Below, one piece after another: positions 23,838-31,542 of a DNA stretch of 52,354 nucleotides (position 1 is its first letter; every line of letters starts with the position of its first letter). Both the position numbers and the translations under genes were made by a program. The notes beneath the pieces were generated by a model. It was given only the letters and a program-made list of their open reading frames with translations, did no database searches and was not told the origin of the DNA. The stretch is from a virus, in the IMG/VR virus record IMGVR_UViG_3300032322_001410, positions 1-52,354 of that record; one strand, 5' to 3'.

Positions 23838-25448
23838 TTAACCATTTTGATTTTGGATAAACTTCTCGATTGCTAGTTGTTCGTTATCAGTAAGCATGTC
23901 CAAATCATATTCACCTGTTGCTATTTTGTTAACTAAAAATTGCAAATAGTCATTTGTTAAATGAGTTTCGGTAATGCCTCGATTTACCTCAATCCATCTG
24001 GCACCGTTGTATTTGAAAATTCTGTTTGGTGTAGCATCTACACGTACAAAGGTATCACTTGTTTTTGGGTTAGTAGGAAACTCTGTGCCAAAATTAGTGC
24101 TACTAGCACGTGCGCCATCCTCTTCTAAGAATAATTCAGGATTTAACGATTTTAGAACTGCAATGTGCATTGACTTGCCTTGATATTCTACAAAGTCACC
24201 TCCTGATTTTATGTATGGTAACACTTTCTTTTGTTGAAATGATGGGCCTGTTTGAACCCATTCTCCATTTTCATCTTTAACACCTTCGAAAGGAGGCCCA
24301 TCATCTTTTGCAATTGTTTCATCTGGTAATAAATTTTCAGTTTCTTCAACAACAGGCAATGGTTCTGGATCGACTGATTGATTTAACTCTGCTAAATCAC
24401 TAGCCATTTCTTCATGCACAGAATTTTCAATTTGTTGTATTTGATCTTCAGTTAATGGACCATCATCGGGTTGATAATTTGCAAGTTCATTGTTTGCTAA
24501 TTCTGCTCGATGTTGTTCATCCATTATGTCAATGGCTCTTGCAGCAAATTTTGCCCTATCAAAGAAGTCTTCCTCTGATTCAATGAATTCAGTTTGTGCA
24601 TCACCTAAGGCTTTGCCTTCTGCATTAGTTGGTGGTTCAGTTACTACATTTGTAGTAGATTCATCTTCGTTGTATAGCCAACCACCCTTACCTTCTTTAG
24701 CCCATTCTAGTTGTTTGTTACCTGCTAGAATTAAACACAATGCTAGCGGATCGAAAACAATAACAATAAGTATAATAACCCAACGTACAGCACGTTCAAG
24801 AACATTTTGGTCGGGATTGTCGCCGTATAATAAAGCTGCAATATATTTGATAGGTCCAACTTCTGCCTCTACCTTTCTAAATTCGGCTGCAAGAGGGGCA
24901 CGTTCTTCTTGCAACTTTTGAATTTCTTTTTGTGATTTTGCTATTTGTGCCTGTAACTCGTTACGTTCTTTTGTTTGATTCTTGCGGATACTTACTGCAC
25001 GTTCTGCACCACGTTCGGTATCACTGCGACCTAACATTTGGTCAACTTGTGCATTCATTTGTTCCATTGCTTTTTTAGCTTGTGCAATGTTTTCTTTTTC
25101 GGTTGCAATCTTCTCATCAAAAATCGCAACCTTACTCATTGCATCACCGCTTACTAAACTTTGATCACTGTGTGCTTTACTTAAGAAACCAAAGATACCC
25201 ATACTAGTCAATAGCATTAAGAATAGTACTGCAGGTATTAGATATAGTTTAAATGCTAAGTTAATTCGTTTCCAGTTATTATGTAACCAAACTGTGGCAA
25301 CTACTTTACCTAATTCAAGTGTCGCACCCATAATCACCACCGGTATTACAGCCGCGGCAAAAATAGCAGTAAGACCTGCAATAGAGTAATAAGCGGCTAC
25401 AGCACTTAACATAAGTGCTGTAAATAAAATTATGAATGCAAAAATCAT
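23838..25448 (-). CDS. Membrane protein with long coiled coil
   Basis: 536 residues. Three N-terminal hydrophobic segments (about 1-22, 28-48 and 67-90), a long coiled coil (about 110-205, many Glu/Lys/Gln heptads), then a strongly hydrophobic segment (about 222-240). The second half is hydrophilic and acidic, ending in a small domain containing DTFVRVDATPNRIFKYNGARWIEVNR, which resembles the short structural modules at the ends of phage virion proteins. Similar proteins recur in marine T4-like phages. Could be a membrane scaffold; the role is unknown. Confidence 0.68.
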   Translation of the reverse strand: MIFAFIILFTALMLSAVAAYYSIAGLTAIFAAAVIPVVIMGATLELGKVVATVWLHNNWKRINLAFKLYLIPAVLFLMLLTSMGIFGFLSKAHSDQSLVSGDAMSKVAIFDEKIATEKENIAQAKKAMEQMNAQVDQMLGRSDTERGAERAVSIRKNQTKERNELQAQIAKSQKEIQKLQEERAPLAAEFRKVEAEVGPIKYIAALLYGDNPDQNVLERAVRWVIILIVIVFDPLALCLILAGNKQLEWAKEGKGGWLYNEDESTTNVVTEPPTNAEGKALGDAQTEFIESEEDFFDRAKFAARAIDIMDEQHRAELANNELANYQPDDGPLTEDQIQQIENSVHEEMASDLAELNQSVDPEPLPVVEETENLLPDETIAKDDGPPFEGVKDENGEWVQTGPSFQQKKVLPYIKSGGDFVEYQGKSMHIAVLKSLNPELFLEEDGARASSTNFGTEFPTNPKTSDTFVRVDATPNRIFKYNGARWIEVNRGITETHLTNDYLQFLVNKIATGEYDLDMLTDNEQLAIEKFIQNQNG

Positions 25449-25456
25449 ATGAAATA

Positions 25457-25666
25457 TTATTTATCGTCTAACCCAAACATATGACCGTATGTGTTTACAA
25501 ACTCATTGTACGGCATAATTAGTTTTCTGGGTATTGTTTTTGGACCAGAGATATGATAAGTTATAAAAGGTACAATTTCTTCATTCAATTCTCTGTTTTT
25601 TATTTGTATAATTTCGAGTGATGATCCGTCCTCAAAAATATATTTTTTTCCTTTAAGGTCTTCCAT
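25457..25666 (-). CDS. Small conserved phage protein
   Basis: 69 residues from ATG 25666. A longer Lys-rich frame overlapping the upstream gene is possible. KYIFEDGSSLEIIQIKNRE, then GPKTIPRKLIMPYNEFVNTYGHMFGL, is a beta-rich small domain I recall from T4-like phages. Overlaps the zinc-ribbon gene by 14 bases. Unknown function. Confidence 0.65.
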   Translation of the reverse strand: MEDLKGKKYIFEDGSSLEIIQIKNRELNEEIVPFITYHISGPKTIPRKLIMPYNEFVNTYGHMFGLDDK

Positions 25667-26270
25667 TTTGTTCTTCTTTCTTTTCTTCTTCACTCATAAG
25701 ATTGTCGAATTCATCTTTAAGTTCTTGTAATGCTTCCTCTAAGACCTCTTCATTATTACGGTTAGATTCTAACTCCCAACGTGCTTGTCGCTCTTTACGT
25801 TGTTCTTCCTCTTTTATGCCTGCCTCTGTTAATTCTGTATCACTTTCGCAATATGGACAAACTTTTCGTGGATCCTCAATTTCGTTTCCTTCTTTATCTA
25901 TCCAAGACCATTCTGCATCGTAACCTTGACCAGTCCATTTACAGTTGGTGCATTTGTGTGTATGTGGTTCATCTTCAGGAGCAGTATACCAACTATTTTC
26001 ATCACCTAATTCATAGGTTACATCATAGCCACCTTTTCTTGATGTCCAATTATCATCGTATTGGTGTTCCCAATCAATGTCAATATCATTATCCCATGCA
26101 TCATTTACTACAGTTTCAACGTCAATATTACCCTCTTCAAGGTCAACTAACATTTGTGTGATTTCTTCTTCACTGAGATCAGGATAAATTTCTGATAAAA
26201 TATCTTCATCAATTTCATATGCAAATTGACTATCTACTTGATGCCATTCGTGTTTAACTATTGTTACCAT
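25653..26270 (-). CDS. Acidic zinc-ribbon protein
   Basis: 205 residues from ATG 26270, preceded by TTGGAGAG. Acidic N-terminal half (Trp/Asp-rich), a zinc ribbon formed by CTNC and CPYC about 30 residues apart in the middle, and a Glu-rich helical C-terminus ending in MSEEEKKEEQ. The charge pattern suggests a protein that contacts host machinery. It overlaps both neighbours. No function assigned. Confidence 0.65.
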   Translation of the reverse strand: MVTIVKHEWHQVDSQFAYEIDEDILSEIYPDLSEEEITQMLVDLEEGNIDVETVVNDAWDNDIDIDWEHQYDDNWTSRKGGYDVTYELGDENSWYTAPEDEPHTHKCTNCKWTGQGYDAEWSWIDKEGNEIEDPRKVCPYCESDTELTEAGIKEEEQRKERQARWELESNRNNEEVLEEALQELKDEFDNLMSEEEKKEEQNGRP

Positions 26271-26445
26271 CAGTCTCTCCAAAAAGATATGCAGTCATTT
26301 TTCGTTCAGTAGTTTCTGGATTCTTCATTGCACATTCAATACATATTTGTTCATCGTTAGGACCATATGGTCTACACTCATCAATTATTCCACACAATTG
26401 ACAAACCTGTGGTAATTCTTCGGCAATGTATCCTCTACCACTCAT
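26254..26445 (-). CDS. Small zinc-finger protein (CxxC...CxxC)
   Basis: 63 residues with CQLC and CIEC separated by about 17 residues, a minimal zinc-knuckle arrangement. Otherwise acidic, with no further motif. The small treble-clef-like size suggests a binding protein for RNA polymerase or other host factors. Overlaps the next gene by 17 bases. Confidence 0.65.
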   Translation of the reverse strand: MSGRGYIAEELPQVCQLCGIIDECRPYGPNDEQICIECAMKNPETTERKMTAYLFGETDGNNS

Positions 26446-26462
26446 AACTGATCCTTAAAATT

Positions 26463-26651
26463 TTATTCTAACACAAGATGACGATATAACATAAAGAATT
26501 GGAAAAGCCCAGTGATGAACATAAACAATGCCATGAAGTATTGAGTAAGAGAAACTGTATACCCATATACGTTATCTGTGAATATGCTGCCTAACCACAT
26601 ACCTGATAGCAACAAACTACTGATCCCTAAAATTATGTAAACATATGCCAT
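26463..26651 (-). CDS. Small two-pass membrane protein
   Basis: 62 residues with two membrane segments (about 4-24 and 37-57) connected by a polar loop (IFTDNVYGYTVSLTQ). No cysteine pairs or charged pore residues. It could be a holin-like or accessory protein, but nothing in the context supports that firmly. Begins three bases from the next small membrane gene. Confidence 0.6.
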   Translation of the reverse strand: MAYVYIILGISSLLLSGMWLGSIFTDNVYGYTVSLTQYFMALFMFITGLFQFFMLYRHLVLE

Positions 26652-26654
26652 AGG

Positions 26655-26786
26655 TTAAAAAAATCCTAAATAAATTAAACTTCCAACTAATGATGCAATT
26701 AGACCATTATTACCAAAAAATTTATGTGCTAATACACATTGTAGCGTAAAGTAAACCATGTATAATTGTAAAGATTCAACACTCAT
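26655..26786 (-). CDS. 43-residue membrane peptide coupled to DNA ligase
   Basis: ATG 26786 overlaps the DNA ligase stop as ATGA, a strong sign of a real coupled gene. The protein starts MSVESLQLYMVYFTLQ and ends in NGLIASLVGSLIYLGFF, a hydrophobic hairpin able to span the membrane. The stop is at 26655-26657. Function unknown. Confidence 0.6.
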   Translation of the reverse strand: MSVESLQLYMVYFTLQCVLAHKFFGNNGLIASLVGSLIYLGFF

Positions 26787-28114
26787 TTGTCATCTCTAAA
26801 ACGTACAAAGCGAGGGAATCGCAAACTGTAACTACCGTCTTGATTCTGAGTAACAGCATCACACAAAATTTCTGCTGTACGCCCAATAATTAAAGATTGG
26901 TTAGCCCAATAATCGTCACGATCCTCATCACTAAAACCACTACCAACATTAACAGTAATATACTTACCATCATCTTCGCCCTCGCACACAAGTGCGCCTA
27001 GTCTGTCACTATTACGACCAGTGCCTTGTTCAATTGCAATAACAGTAAGATCCACAGTAATAGTTGGTTTCCATTTCATCCAAAAGGTATTACGTTTACA
27101 TTCATAAGGACTATCAATGTCCTTAATCATAATACCTTCATATCCTAAGTTGACCATATCTTTTGCATAACGATTAAGTTGATCATGACCTTCACCTAAA
27201 TCCAAATCAACCATTATGTGAGATAATAGTTCAACGTGTCTCATATTATCAATTATATGGCGAAGGTTTTCAAGTATTTCAATACGTTTATGTAATTGAG
27301 AATTCCAATAACCACGACGGAAATCATCTAGAGGAATAATATCAAAAACATGAAAAACACTATCCTCTGCCTTCACATTTTCTTTACGCCTTGCTTGACG
27401 CATTAATTGTTGAAAACTTGTACCTACTACTTCACCATCTAAAACGAATCCCGGTTTTAACAAACGCGGATATTTTTTAAATATATCTTTAATATTTCTT
27501 TCTACTTCTTCTTCAATATGGGTAAAATTCTCGAACAGTTTACCGTTGCGACTAAAACAAACTGTTGTACAACTTGTATCTGTGGGAATTACCATTAACA
27601 ACACACGTACACCGTCAAGCTTTGGCTCAAGGCGTTTTACTCCCTTCATTTCAGGACGACCTTCACTATTAGTAGCAAGTTGGCATCCGAAAGTAGGAAT
27701 TTCATAATCTGTTTTCTTGCAGATTTTATTTATTGTTTTGTCCGAAATACCCGCACGTAGGTCTCGTCTAAGTACAGGCGCCAAAAATGTATTCCATTCT
27801 TCACTATCAAAACGTTGGCTAATTTCAATAATGGCATCACGTGCGGCATGTCCAGTCAATCTACGTTGACTTAATTGCACCATTAACTCATTGAAATCTT
27901 CCCAAGGATTTTCTGCATTAGTAATACCTTCAGTGTTTGGGATTTGCTTTACACCAAATGTAACGTATGGGTTATAACAAGCTTTAGTAAAGCCTAAAAA
28001 AATCTTGCTATTGACACTTCCTAGTGTTGCCGCTTCAAGAGCTTGCAGGATAACGTCCTCTTTGTGTAAGCGGCTATCTGATTCATTGAGTTTGTGTATC
28101 CACGATGCAGACAT
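26783..28114 (-). CDS. 30: ATP-dependent DNA ligase (T4 gp30-like)
   Basis: 443 residues from ATG 28114 behind AGGAAA. A TTG five codons earlier overlaps the site. It seals nicks in replicating or repaired DNA using ATP. The nucleotidyltransferase motifs are in order: motif I LEPKLDGVR with the lysine that carries AMP (K165), motif III FVLDGEVVG, motif IV YEGIMIKD and motif V FWMKWKP. The OB domain follows, with GTGRNSDRLGALVCEG. Somewhat shorter than T4 ligase (487). It sits far from the polymerase genes. Confidence 0.95.
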   Translation of the reverse strand: MSASWIHKLNESDSRLHKEDVILQALEAATLGSVNSKIFLGFTKACYNPYVTFGVKQIPNTEGITNAENPWEDFNELMVQLSQRRLTGHAARDAIIEISQRFDSEEWNTFLAPVLRRDLRAGISDKTINKICKKTDYEIPTFGCQLATNSEGRPEMKGVKRLEPKLDGVRVLLMVIPTDTSCTTVCFSRNGKLFENFTHIEEEVERNIKDIFKKYPRLLKPGFVLDGEVVGTSFQQLMRQARRKENVKAEDSVFHVFDIIPLDDFRRGYWNSQLHKRIEILENLRHIIDNMRHVELLSHIMVDLDLGEGHDQLNRYAKDMVNLGYEGIMIKDIDSPYECKRNTFWMKWKPTITVDLTVIAIEQGTGRNSDRLGALVCEGEDDGKYITVNVGSGFSDEDRDDYWANQSLIIGRTAEILCDAVTQNQDGSYSLRFPRFVRFRDDK

Positions 28115-28122
28115 ATTATTTC

Positions 28123-28533
28123 CTACCAACTTGAATTATAGAATACTTTTTGTCCTAGGAAAAGCCTAGACTTTGCCTCGTACACAAATTCAAGGTCTTG
28201 TGCTTTGTAATAATCATCACTATTACTACCAAAAAAGCATCCTGAAGTTGCAGGAAGATTTCCATTTCTAATATCTTTTTCCAACTGTACAATATCATCA
28301 AAGGTCAACTCAAGTTCAACACCGTTGAACATTGGATCATCAACATCATGTTGATTTGTTTTATCACGCCAAAGACGTTCCATCCAACCTTGCAGATTGG
28401 GATGTTTGCGCCAATATGCTAGTTCGATTGTGGGGTCAACTGCATCGGCATTACCACGCTCATATTTTTCTTCGTAGTATTCATCCTTTGCATTAGCCTT
28501 TGCTGCTGCGTATGCGTATTGGTCTAGTCCCAT
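28123..28533 (-). CDS. Conserved phage protein (MGLDQYAY...YNSSW)
   Basis: 136 residues. Characteristic start MGLDQYAYAA, WRKHPNLQGWMERLW in the middle, LPATSGCFFG and the terminal VFYNSSW. The family is widespread in T4-like and other phages, with no established biochemical role. Its ATG overlaps the preceding small-gene stop as TAATG. Confidence 0.75.
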   Translation of the reverse strand: MGLDQYAYAAAKANAKDEYYEEKYERGNADAVDPTIELAYWRKHPNLQGWMERLWRDKTNQHDVDDPMFNGVELELTFDDIVQLEKDIRNGNLPATSGCFFGSNSDDYYKAQDLEFVYEAKSRLFLGQKVFYNSSW

Positions 28534-28661
28534 TATTTTGCTCCTTCTGTTGCTATTTCTTTAGTTTTTTGTACACCGTTGTCTAGAATCTTAGCAATAC
28601 CTGTAAAGCCTACTGTTGCTACTACGATGCCAAAAATTGTTCCAAATATAAAGTTTTTCAA
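28533..28661 (-). CDS. 42-residue single-pass membrane peptide
   Basis: TTG start at 28661 with a very strong GAGGTGG site, stop 28533-28535 as TAATG with the next gene. Sequence: membrane segment FIFGTIFGIVVATVGFTGIA, then a charged helix ILDNGVQKTKEIATEG. The upstream gene's stop overlaps this start (TTGA). Unknown function. Confidence 0.6.
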   Translation of the reverse strand: MKNFIFGTIFGIVVATVGFTGIAKILDNGVQKTKEIATEGAK

Positions 28662-28825
28662 AATACCACCTCACGGCAATCTTTGTCAAATAGTGCATTG
28701 TTCAATTGTGCTTCCAATGCATCTGCTCTTGTAGAATAATCGGACACTAAAATTTCTGCAAGTTTTTGCATGTCCGAGTTATTAAGGAATGCAATTTCAT
28801 TTGCAAGCAATTCGAGCTTATTCAT
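28658..28825 (-). CDS. 55-residue helical protein
   Basis: ATG 28825 overlaps the previous stop (TAATG) and has GGAGGTGG upstream, one of the best ribosome sites in the window. The protein (MNKLELLANEIAFLNNSDMQ, then KLAEILVSDYSTRADALEAQ) is helical and acidic-neutral. Coupled on both sides. Confidence 0.65.
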   Translation of the reverse strand: MNKLELLANEIAFLNNSDMQKLAEILVSDYSTRADALEAQLNNALFDKDCREVVF

Positions 28826-29100
28826 TATACCACCTCCAACATGTTTGCGGGCACTCGCCAGTTAGTAAAACCTGCATTTACAATCACATTTTTTGTTTTA
28901 ATTGAAGTAACCTTACCGAGTACATATTGACCAGTACGGCTGTTTACAAATTTAACATCACTGCCAATTGTAAGACTACGGCGATTTTGTTTGGTCAATT
29001 GTTCGCGGGCAAACTTAATGGACATTGCAATTGAACTAAGTTGGTCGTTAGTAAATTGACCTGAAATAATTGCTTGATTGATTTCATTAATAGTAGGCAT
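28825..29100 (-). CDS. Small conserved phage protein with KOW/Tudor-like stretch
   Basis: 91 residues. The N-terminal half is helical (INEINQAIISGQFTNDQLSS...FAREQLTKQN). The C-terminal half, LTIGSDVKFVNSRTGQYVLGKVTSIKTKNVIV, reads like a small SH3-barrel or KOW-type binding module. Chained by TAATG on both sides. Confidence 0.62.
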   Translation of the reverse strand: MPTINEINQAIISGQFTNDQLSSIAMSIKFAREQLTKQNRRSLTIGSDVKFVNSRTGQYVLGKVTSIKTKNVIVNAGFTNWRVPANMLEVV

Positions 29101-29288
29101 TATACAGTCTCCTCGTTAGTGATATCGTTACCATTTTCATCTTCAATGCTTAGAAGTTCATATTCTTGATAGTCAAGATCACCGTTCAGTGGATCCATTT
29201 CTTCCACTTTTTCATATGCGGTGAGTTCGTTTTCTGCTTCAACCGAAACATAGCAGGTCACAATAGTTTTGAAAATATAAGTTTTCAT
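29100..29288 (-). CDS. Small acidic early protein
   Basis: 62 residues, first gene after a strong promoter (29319-29347), with an AGGA site. The N-terminus is a beta-strand pair (YIFKTIVTCYVSVEAENEL), then an acidic helix and tail (MDPLNGDLDYQEYELLSIED). Probably early expressed. No motif recognised. Confidence 0.68.
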   Translation of the reverse strand: MKTYIFKTIVTCYVSVEAENELTAYEKVEEMDPLNGDLDYQEYELLSIEDENGNDITNEETV

Positions 29289-29318
29289 ATCTGATTCCTA
29301 ATCAATCACAATACAGAC

Positions 29319-29347
29319 ATTATATACCCAAACGGATTTATTGTCAA
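29319..29347 (-). promoter_or_regulatory. Strong sigma70-type promoter, family copy 3
   Basis: TTGACA at 29347-29342 and TATAAT at 29324-29319, 17-base spacer, shared core TTGACAATAAATCC. The transcript would begin near GTCTGTATTGTGATTGAT, close to the copy at 13668. The upstream gene's stop (TGA 29346-29344) lies inside the -35 box. Confidence 0.85.
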
Positions 29348-29559
29348 ACTTTTCTTGAAGGAAATTTGGTACACCATAGACATTTAGTGCTTGCTTTGTT
29401 GTAAAAATAGAAACTAGTGTCAAAAAATTTATTTTTGCAATTTTTGCAAGTAAAAATTTTTAAAGGTATTTCTTTTTCAACAACTTTTGTTGTTTGCTTT
29501 TTAGCAACTTTTTTAGTCGTTGGTTTCTTTGATACTGTAGGTTTTTTTGATGAGGCCAT
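29344..29559 (-). CDS. Lys-rich small zinc-finger protein
   Basis: 71 residues. A Lys/Thr/Ser-rich, probably disordered head (SKKPTVSKKPTTKKVAKKQT) precedes a CKNC...CLWC zinc knuckle. The basic tail plus finger suggests nucleic-acid or ribosome binding. Its start lies inside the previous gene (50-base overlap). The stop is embedded in the next promoter. Confidence 0.65.
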   Translation of the reverse strand: MASSKKPTVSKKPTTKKVAKKQTTKVVEKEIPLKIFTCKNCKNKFFDTSFYFYNKASTKCLWCTKFPSRKV

Positions 29560-29683
29560 GTAATCTATCCGCGCAATCTCTTATATCCTCGCTTAACTGT
29601 CCGTTGCCAATTTGTGTTTCAATTAGCCTTGCAATATTATGCAATTCTATAACCGACATGTCCAAACTCTGATAATCCTTCAT
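29510..29683 (-). CDS. 57-residue helical protein
   Basis: ATG 29683 overlaps the preceding stop as TAATG. The frame (MKDYQSLDMSVIELHNIARL, then IETQIGNGQLSEDIRDCADR) stays open to 29510, running 50 bases into the zinc-finger gene. Helical, acidic, no motif. The overlap is unusually long for this region, so the end is less certain than the start. Confidence 0.55.
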
Positions 29684-29835
29684 TATTGAAATTCCATTAG
29701 GTCAATCATATCTGCTTCCATTACTGCATCTTGATAGTTAGTTGCATCTAATACTACAACTTCACCGTCAGCAAATTCGGCAACATAAGCATTATAAAGT
29801 TCATCAAACTTAATATCGATAATGAAATTTTCCAT
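29683..29835 (-). CDS. 50-residue acidic protein
   Basis: ATG 29835 overlaps the previous stop, and the TAA overlaps the next ATG (TAATG). Sequence: a beta-rich start (MENFIIDIKFDELYNAYVAE) followed by a helical acidic C-terminus. Too short to classify. The coupling on both sides supports it. Confidence 0.62.
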   Translation of the reverse strand: MENFIIDIKFDELYNAYVAEFADGEVVVLDATNYQDAVMEADMIDLMEFQ

Positions 29836-30020
29836 TATAGTTTCCCCTTAATATAAGTAATTACTTCATTGGCTTGTTTCATATCACTTAGTGCTACTGC
29901 CTCTTCAATCATTTGCATATGCATATTATGCAAATCCTCTAAAGTTTTATCAATGATTTGACGTTTACGATTAAGCCCACCGAAGGTGACACGGTAATTA
30001 AAATTTTTGTAATCACCCAT
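29835..30020 (-). CDS. Small conserved phage protein
   Basis: 61 residues from ATG 30020, with GGGA spaced correctly. A frame beginning four codons earlier overlaps the preceding stop. The N-terminus GDYKNFNYRVTFGGLNRKRQ is beta-rich and basic; the rest is helical. Unknown function. Confidence 0.6.
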   Translation of the reverse strand: MGDYKNFNYRVTFGGLNRKRQIIDKTLEDLHNMHMQMIEEAVALSDMKQANEVITYIKGKL

Positions 30021-30022
30021 AA

Positions 30023-30274
30023 TTAATCCCAATCTTTCTTGTCACCAAATTTTTCGTTGTCATCATATCCTGCCATGTATTCTGTAATCTCCTCACTTGT
30101 GAGATTGGTTACTCTAGCACCATGTCCAGTACCTTCAGGATACCAATGTGGACTGCGGCTACGTCTGTAATAACTATCAGCACGGCCTCGATCATACAAA
30201 CTACCGTGACGGTCACGTTGAAATTGAGGTTGGTCTTTAAGAATACGAATGATTTTTTCTACTGTGACTTCCAT
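30023..30274 (-). CDS. Conserved phage protein (DRHGSLYDRGRADSYY)
   Basis: 83 residues. The central DRHGSLYDRGRADSYYRRSR followed by SPHWYPEGTGHG is strongly patterned and recurs in many T4-like phages, with ITEYMAGYDDNEKFGDKKDW at the end. Arg/Tyr/Gly-rich centre could bind nucleic acid. No role known. Confidence 0.72.
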   Translation of the reverse strand: MEVTVEKIIRILKDQPQFQRDRHGSLYDRGRADSYYRRSRSPHWYPEGTGHGARVTNLTSEEITEYMAGYDDNEKFGDKKDWD

Positions 30275-30275
30275 A

Positions 30276-30470
30276 TTAGTCTCCTAGATAAACATTCTGA
30301 CGGCGCTCAAGTTCCCATTGACGGTGCAAACGCTTGAGCAACCATTGTGTAAAATCTTTGACTGCGCCGAACTGCTGGACGCACTTCTTGTGATTTTGGC
30401 GAACTACCTTTTCATTTGCAGGATCTTCGCCTAGTGCCTTGAACAGTGATAGTTGCTTTTCTGTTAACAT
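30276..30470 (-). CDS. Small basic early protein
   Basis: 64 residues, first gene behind promoter copy 4, with a CAGGAGC site. Helical and basic (QNHKKCVQQFGAVKDFTQWL, then LKRLHRQWELERRQN). Size, charge and promoter are typical of phage host-takeover proteins, but no specific target is visible. Confidence 0.68.
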   Translation of the reverse strand: MLTEKQLSLFKALGEDPANEKVVRQNHKKCVQQFGAVKDFTQWLLKRLHRQWELERRQNVYLGD

Positions 30471-30500
30471 GTATTGCTCCTGTTGATTTACTATAACGAT

Positions 30501-30529
30501 AGTATATCACCAAACGGATTTATTGTCAA
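30501..30529 (-). promoter_or_regulatory. Strong sigma70-type promoter, family copy 4
   Basis: TTGACA at 30529-30524, TATACT at 30506-30501, 17-base spacer, core TTGACAATAAATCC. Drives the gene starting at 30470 and probably the following small genes down to 29344. Confidence 0.82.
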
Positions 30530-30606
30530 CCATTATCCCCTGAGGATTTACTTGCTATTTTAGCAACACCCTGGTTGTACGTGGGGTTTGGAATTTATGA
30601 AACACT

Positions 30607-30849
30607 TTAATAATCAGCAACAATCGTTCCATCATCAAGGGTTTTAACAAAAAGCTTACCGTATGCCCAAGTACCTTCTGTACTATCACGGTAAATAAAC
30701 TTGTAACAAAAATCACCACCATTGGTGATACCCAAAAACTGACGATCCATTACCCGTTCGAACATTGTATAACCAGCATTAGACAGGGCTTGATTGAGGC
30801 CTGCACTTGACAAGTTTGACAATTTGTTAATTTTTTCAGCAGTTATCAT
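30607..30849 (-). CDS. Small early phage protein
   Basis: 80 residues from ATG 30849 with a perfect AAGGAGG site. Sequence ITAEKINKLSNLSSAGLNQA, then FERVMDRQFLGITNGGDFCY, and KFIYRDSTEGTWAYGKLFVK suggests a small alpha/beta domain. Follows the gene at 30861 on the same transcript. Unknown function. A 6-bp hairpin TTGCTA/TAGCAA lies downstream at 30552-30566. Confidence 0.68.
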   Translation of the reverse strand: MITAEKINKLSNLSSAGLNQALSNAGYTMFERVMDRQFLGITNGGDFCYKFIYRDSTEGTWAYGKLFVKTLDDGTIVADY

Positions 30850-30860
30850 TTTGGACCTCC

Positions 30861-31178
30861 TTATGCCCAAACAAGTTCTTTTGCTGGAAATTCAATCTTA
30901 CCTTCGTACTCAAGTTGGTCACGCTCAAACTGTGTGAGGTAGTCATCGTCAACCAACTCCCAATCAACGATAGTTTCAGTAAAATAATCGTTGGCTTTCT
31001 CAATTTGGTCACGCAGAGCCATTACAGCGGTAGTGGCTTCTTCTTGATCCCAAATACCAGTGACTACGTATTCATCACCACCCTTCGCTTTCCAATATGC
31101 ATCGGGACCTTTACCGATAGTACCATCTTCGTTCCATGCATAGTTTTCGTAAACTTGGGTGTAAATGACTACTTTCAT
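30861..31178 (-). CDS. Conserved small phage protein (MKVVIYTQVYENYAW)
   Basis: 105 residues from ATG 31178 behind CAGGAGC. A longer frame would read through the promoter and is rejected. The start MKVVIYTQVYENYAWNEDG and AYWKAKGGDEYVVTGIWDQE are recognisable from T4-like phages. Acidic C-terminus. First gene after promoter copy 5. Confidence 0.74.
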   Translation of the reverse strand: MKVVIYTQVYENYAWNEDGTIGKGPDAYWKAKGGDEYVVTGIWDQEEATTAVMALRDQIEKANDYFTETIVDWELVDDDYLTQFERDQLEYEGKIEFPAKELVWA

Positions 31179-31208
31179 ATTGTGCTCCTGTTGTTTGACT
31201 ATACCGAT

Positions 31209-31237
31209 ATTATAGCAAAGTTTGGATTTATTGTCAA
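31209..31237 (-). promoter_or_regulatory. Strong sigma70-type promoter, family copy 5
   Basis: TTGACA at 31237-31232 and TATAAT at 31214-31209 with 17-base spacer, core TTGACAATAAATCC, followed by ATCGGTATAGT. Drives the gene starting at 31178. Confidence 0.87.
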
Positions 31238-31250
31238 CCAAAAAGTGTTA

Positions 31251-31481
31251 TCAATCTAGCAACGTCATGTAAGCTTCTGCATTATTCTCAATGAACCAAT
31301 TGATGCCCTTACGAACACCGTTGTAATCACCCAACATTTCGCAGCCCTTAAGATAGTCATAAACTGCAACTTCCTCAGGGGTTAGTACGCAGGTCTCACC
31401 CGAGAACGGATTACGAACTTCAACAGGTGCTTCGTCCATAATTGCGATACCGGGGAAAAGTTGAAAAATTGACTTAGACAT
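31251..31481 (-). CDS. Small early phage protein
   Basis: 76 residues, first gene after promoter copy 6, with AAGGAG. SIFQLFPGIAIMDEAPVEVR, then NPFSGETCVLTPEEVAVYDY, is a beta-turn-rich start followed by helices. PEEVAVYDYLKGCEML looks like a conserved helix. No function known. Confidence 0.7.
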   Translation of the reverse strand: MSKSIFQLFPGIAIMDEAPVEVRNPFSGETCVLTPEEVAVYDYLKGCEMLGDYNGVRKGINWFIENNAEAYMTLLD

Positions 31482-31511
31482 TTATTACTCCTTGTTATTG
31501 ACTATACCGTT

Positions 31512-31540
31512 ATTATATGACCGTTTGGATTTATTGTCAA
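31512..31540 (-). promoter_or_regulatory. Strong sigma70-type promoter, family copy 6
   Basis: TTGACA at 31540-31535 and TATAAT at 31517-31512, spacer 17 bases, core TTGACAATAAATCC, then AACGGTATAGTC. It starts three bases after the T-run of a terminator, so it resets transcription. Confidence 0.87.
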
Positions 31541-31542
31541 CC

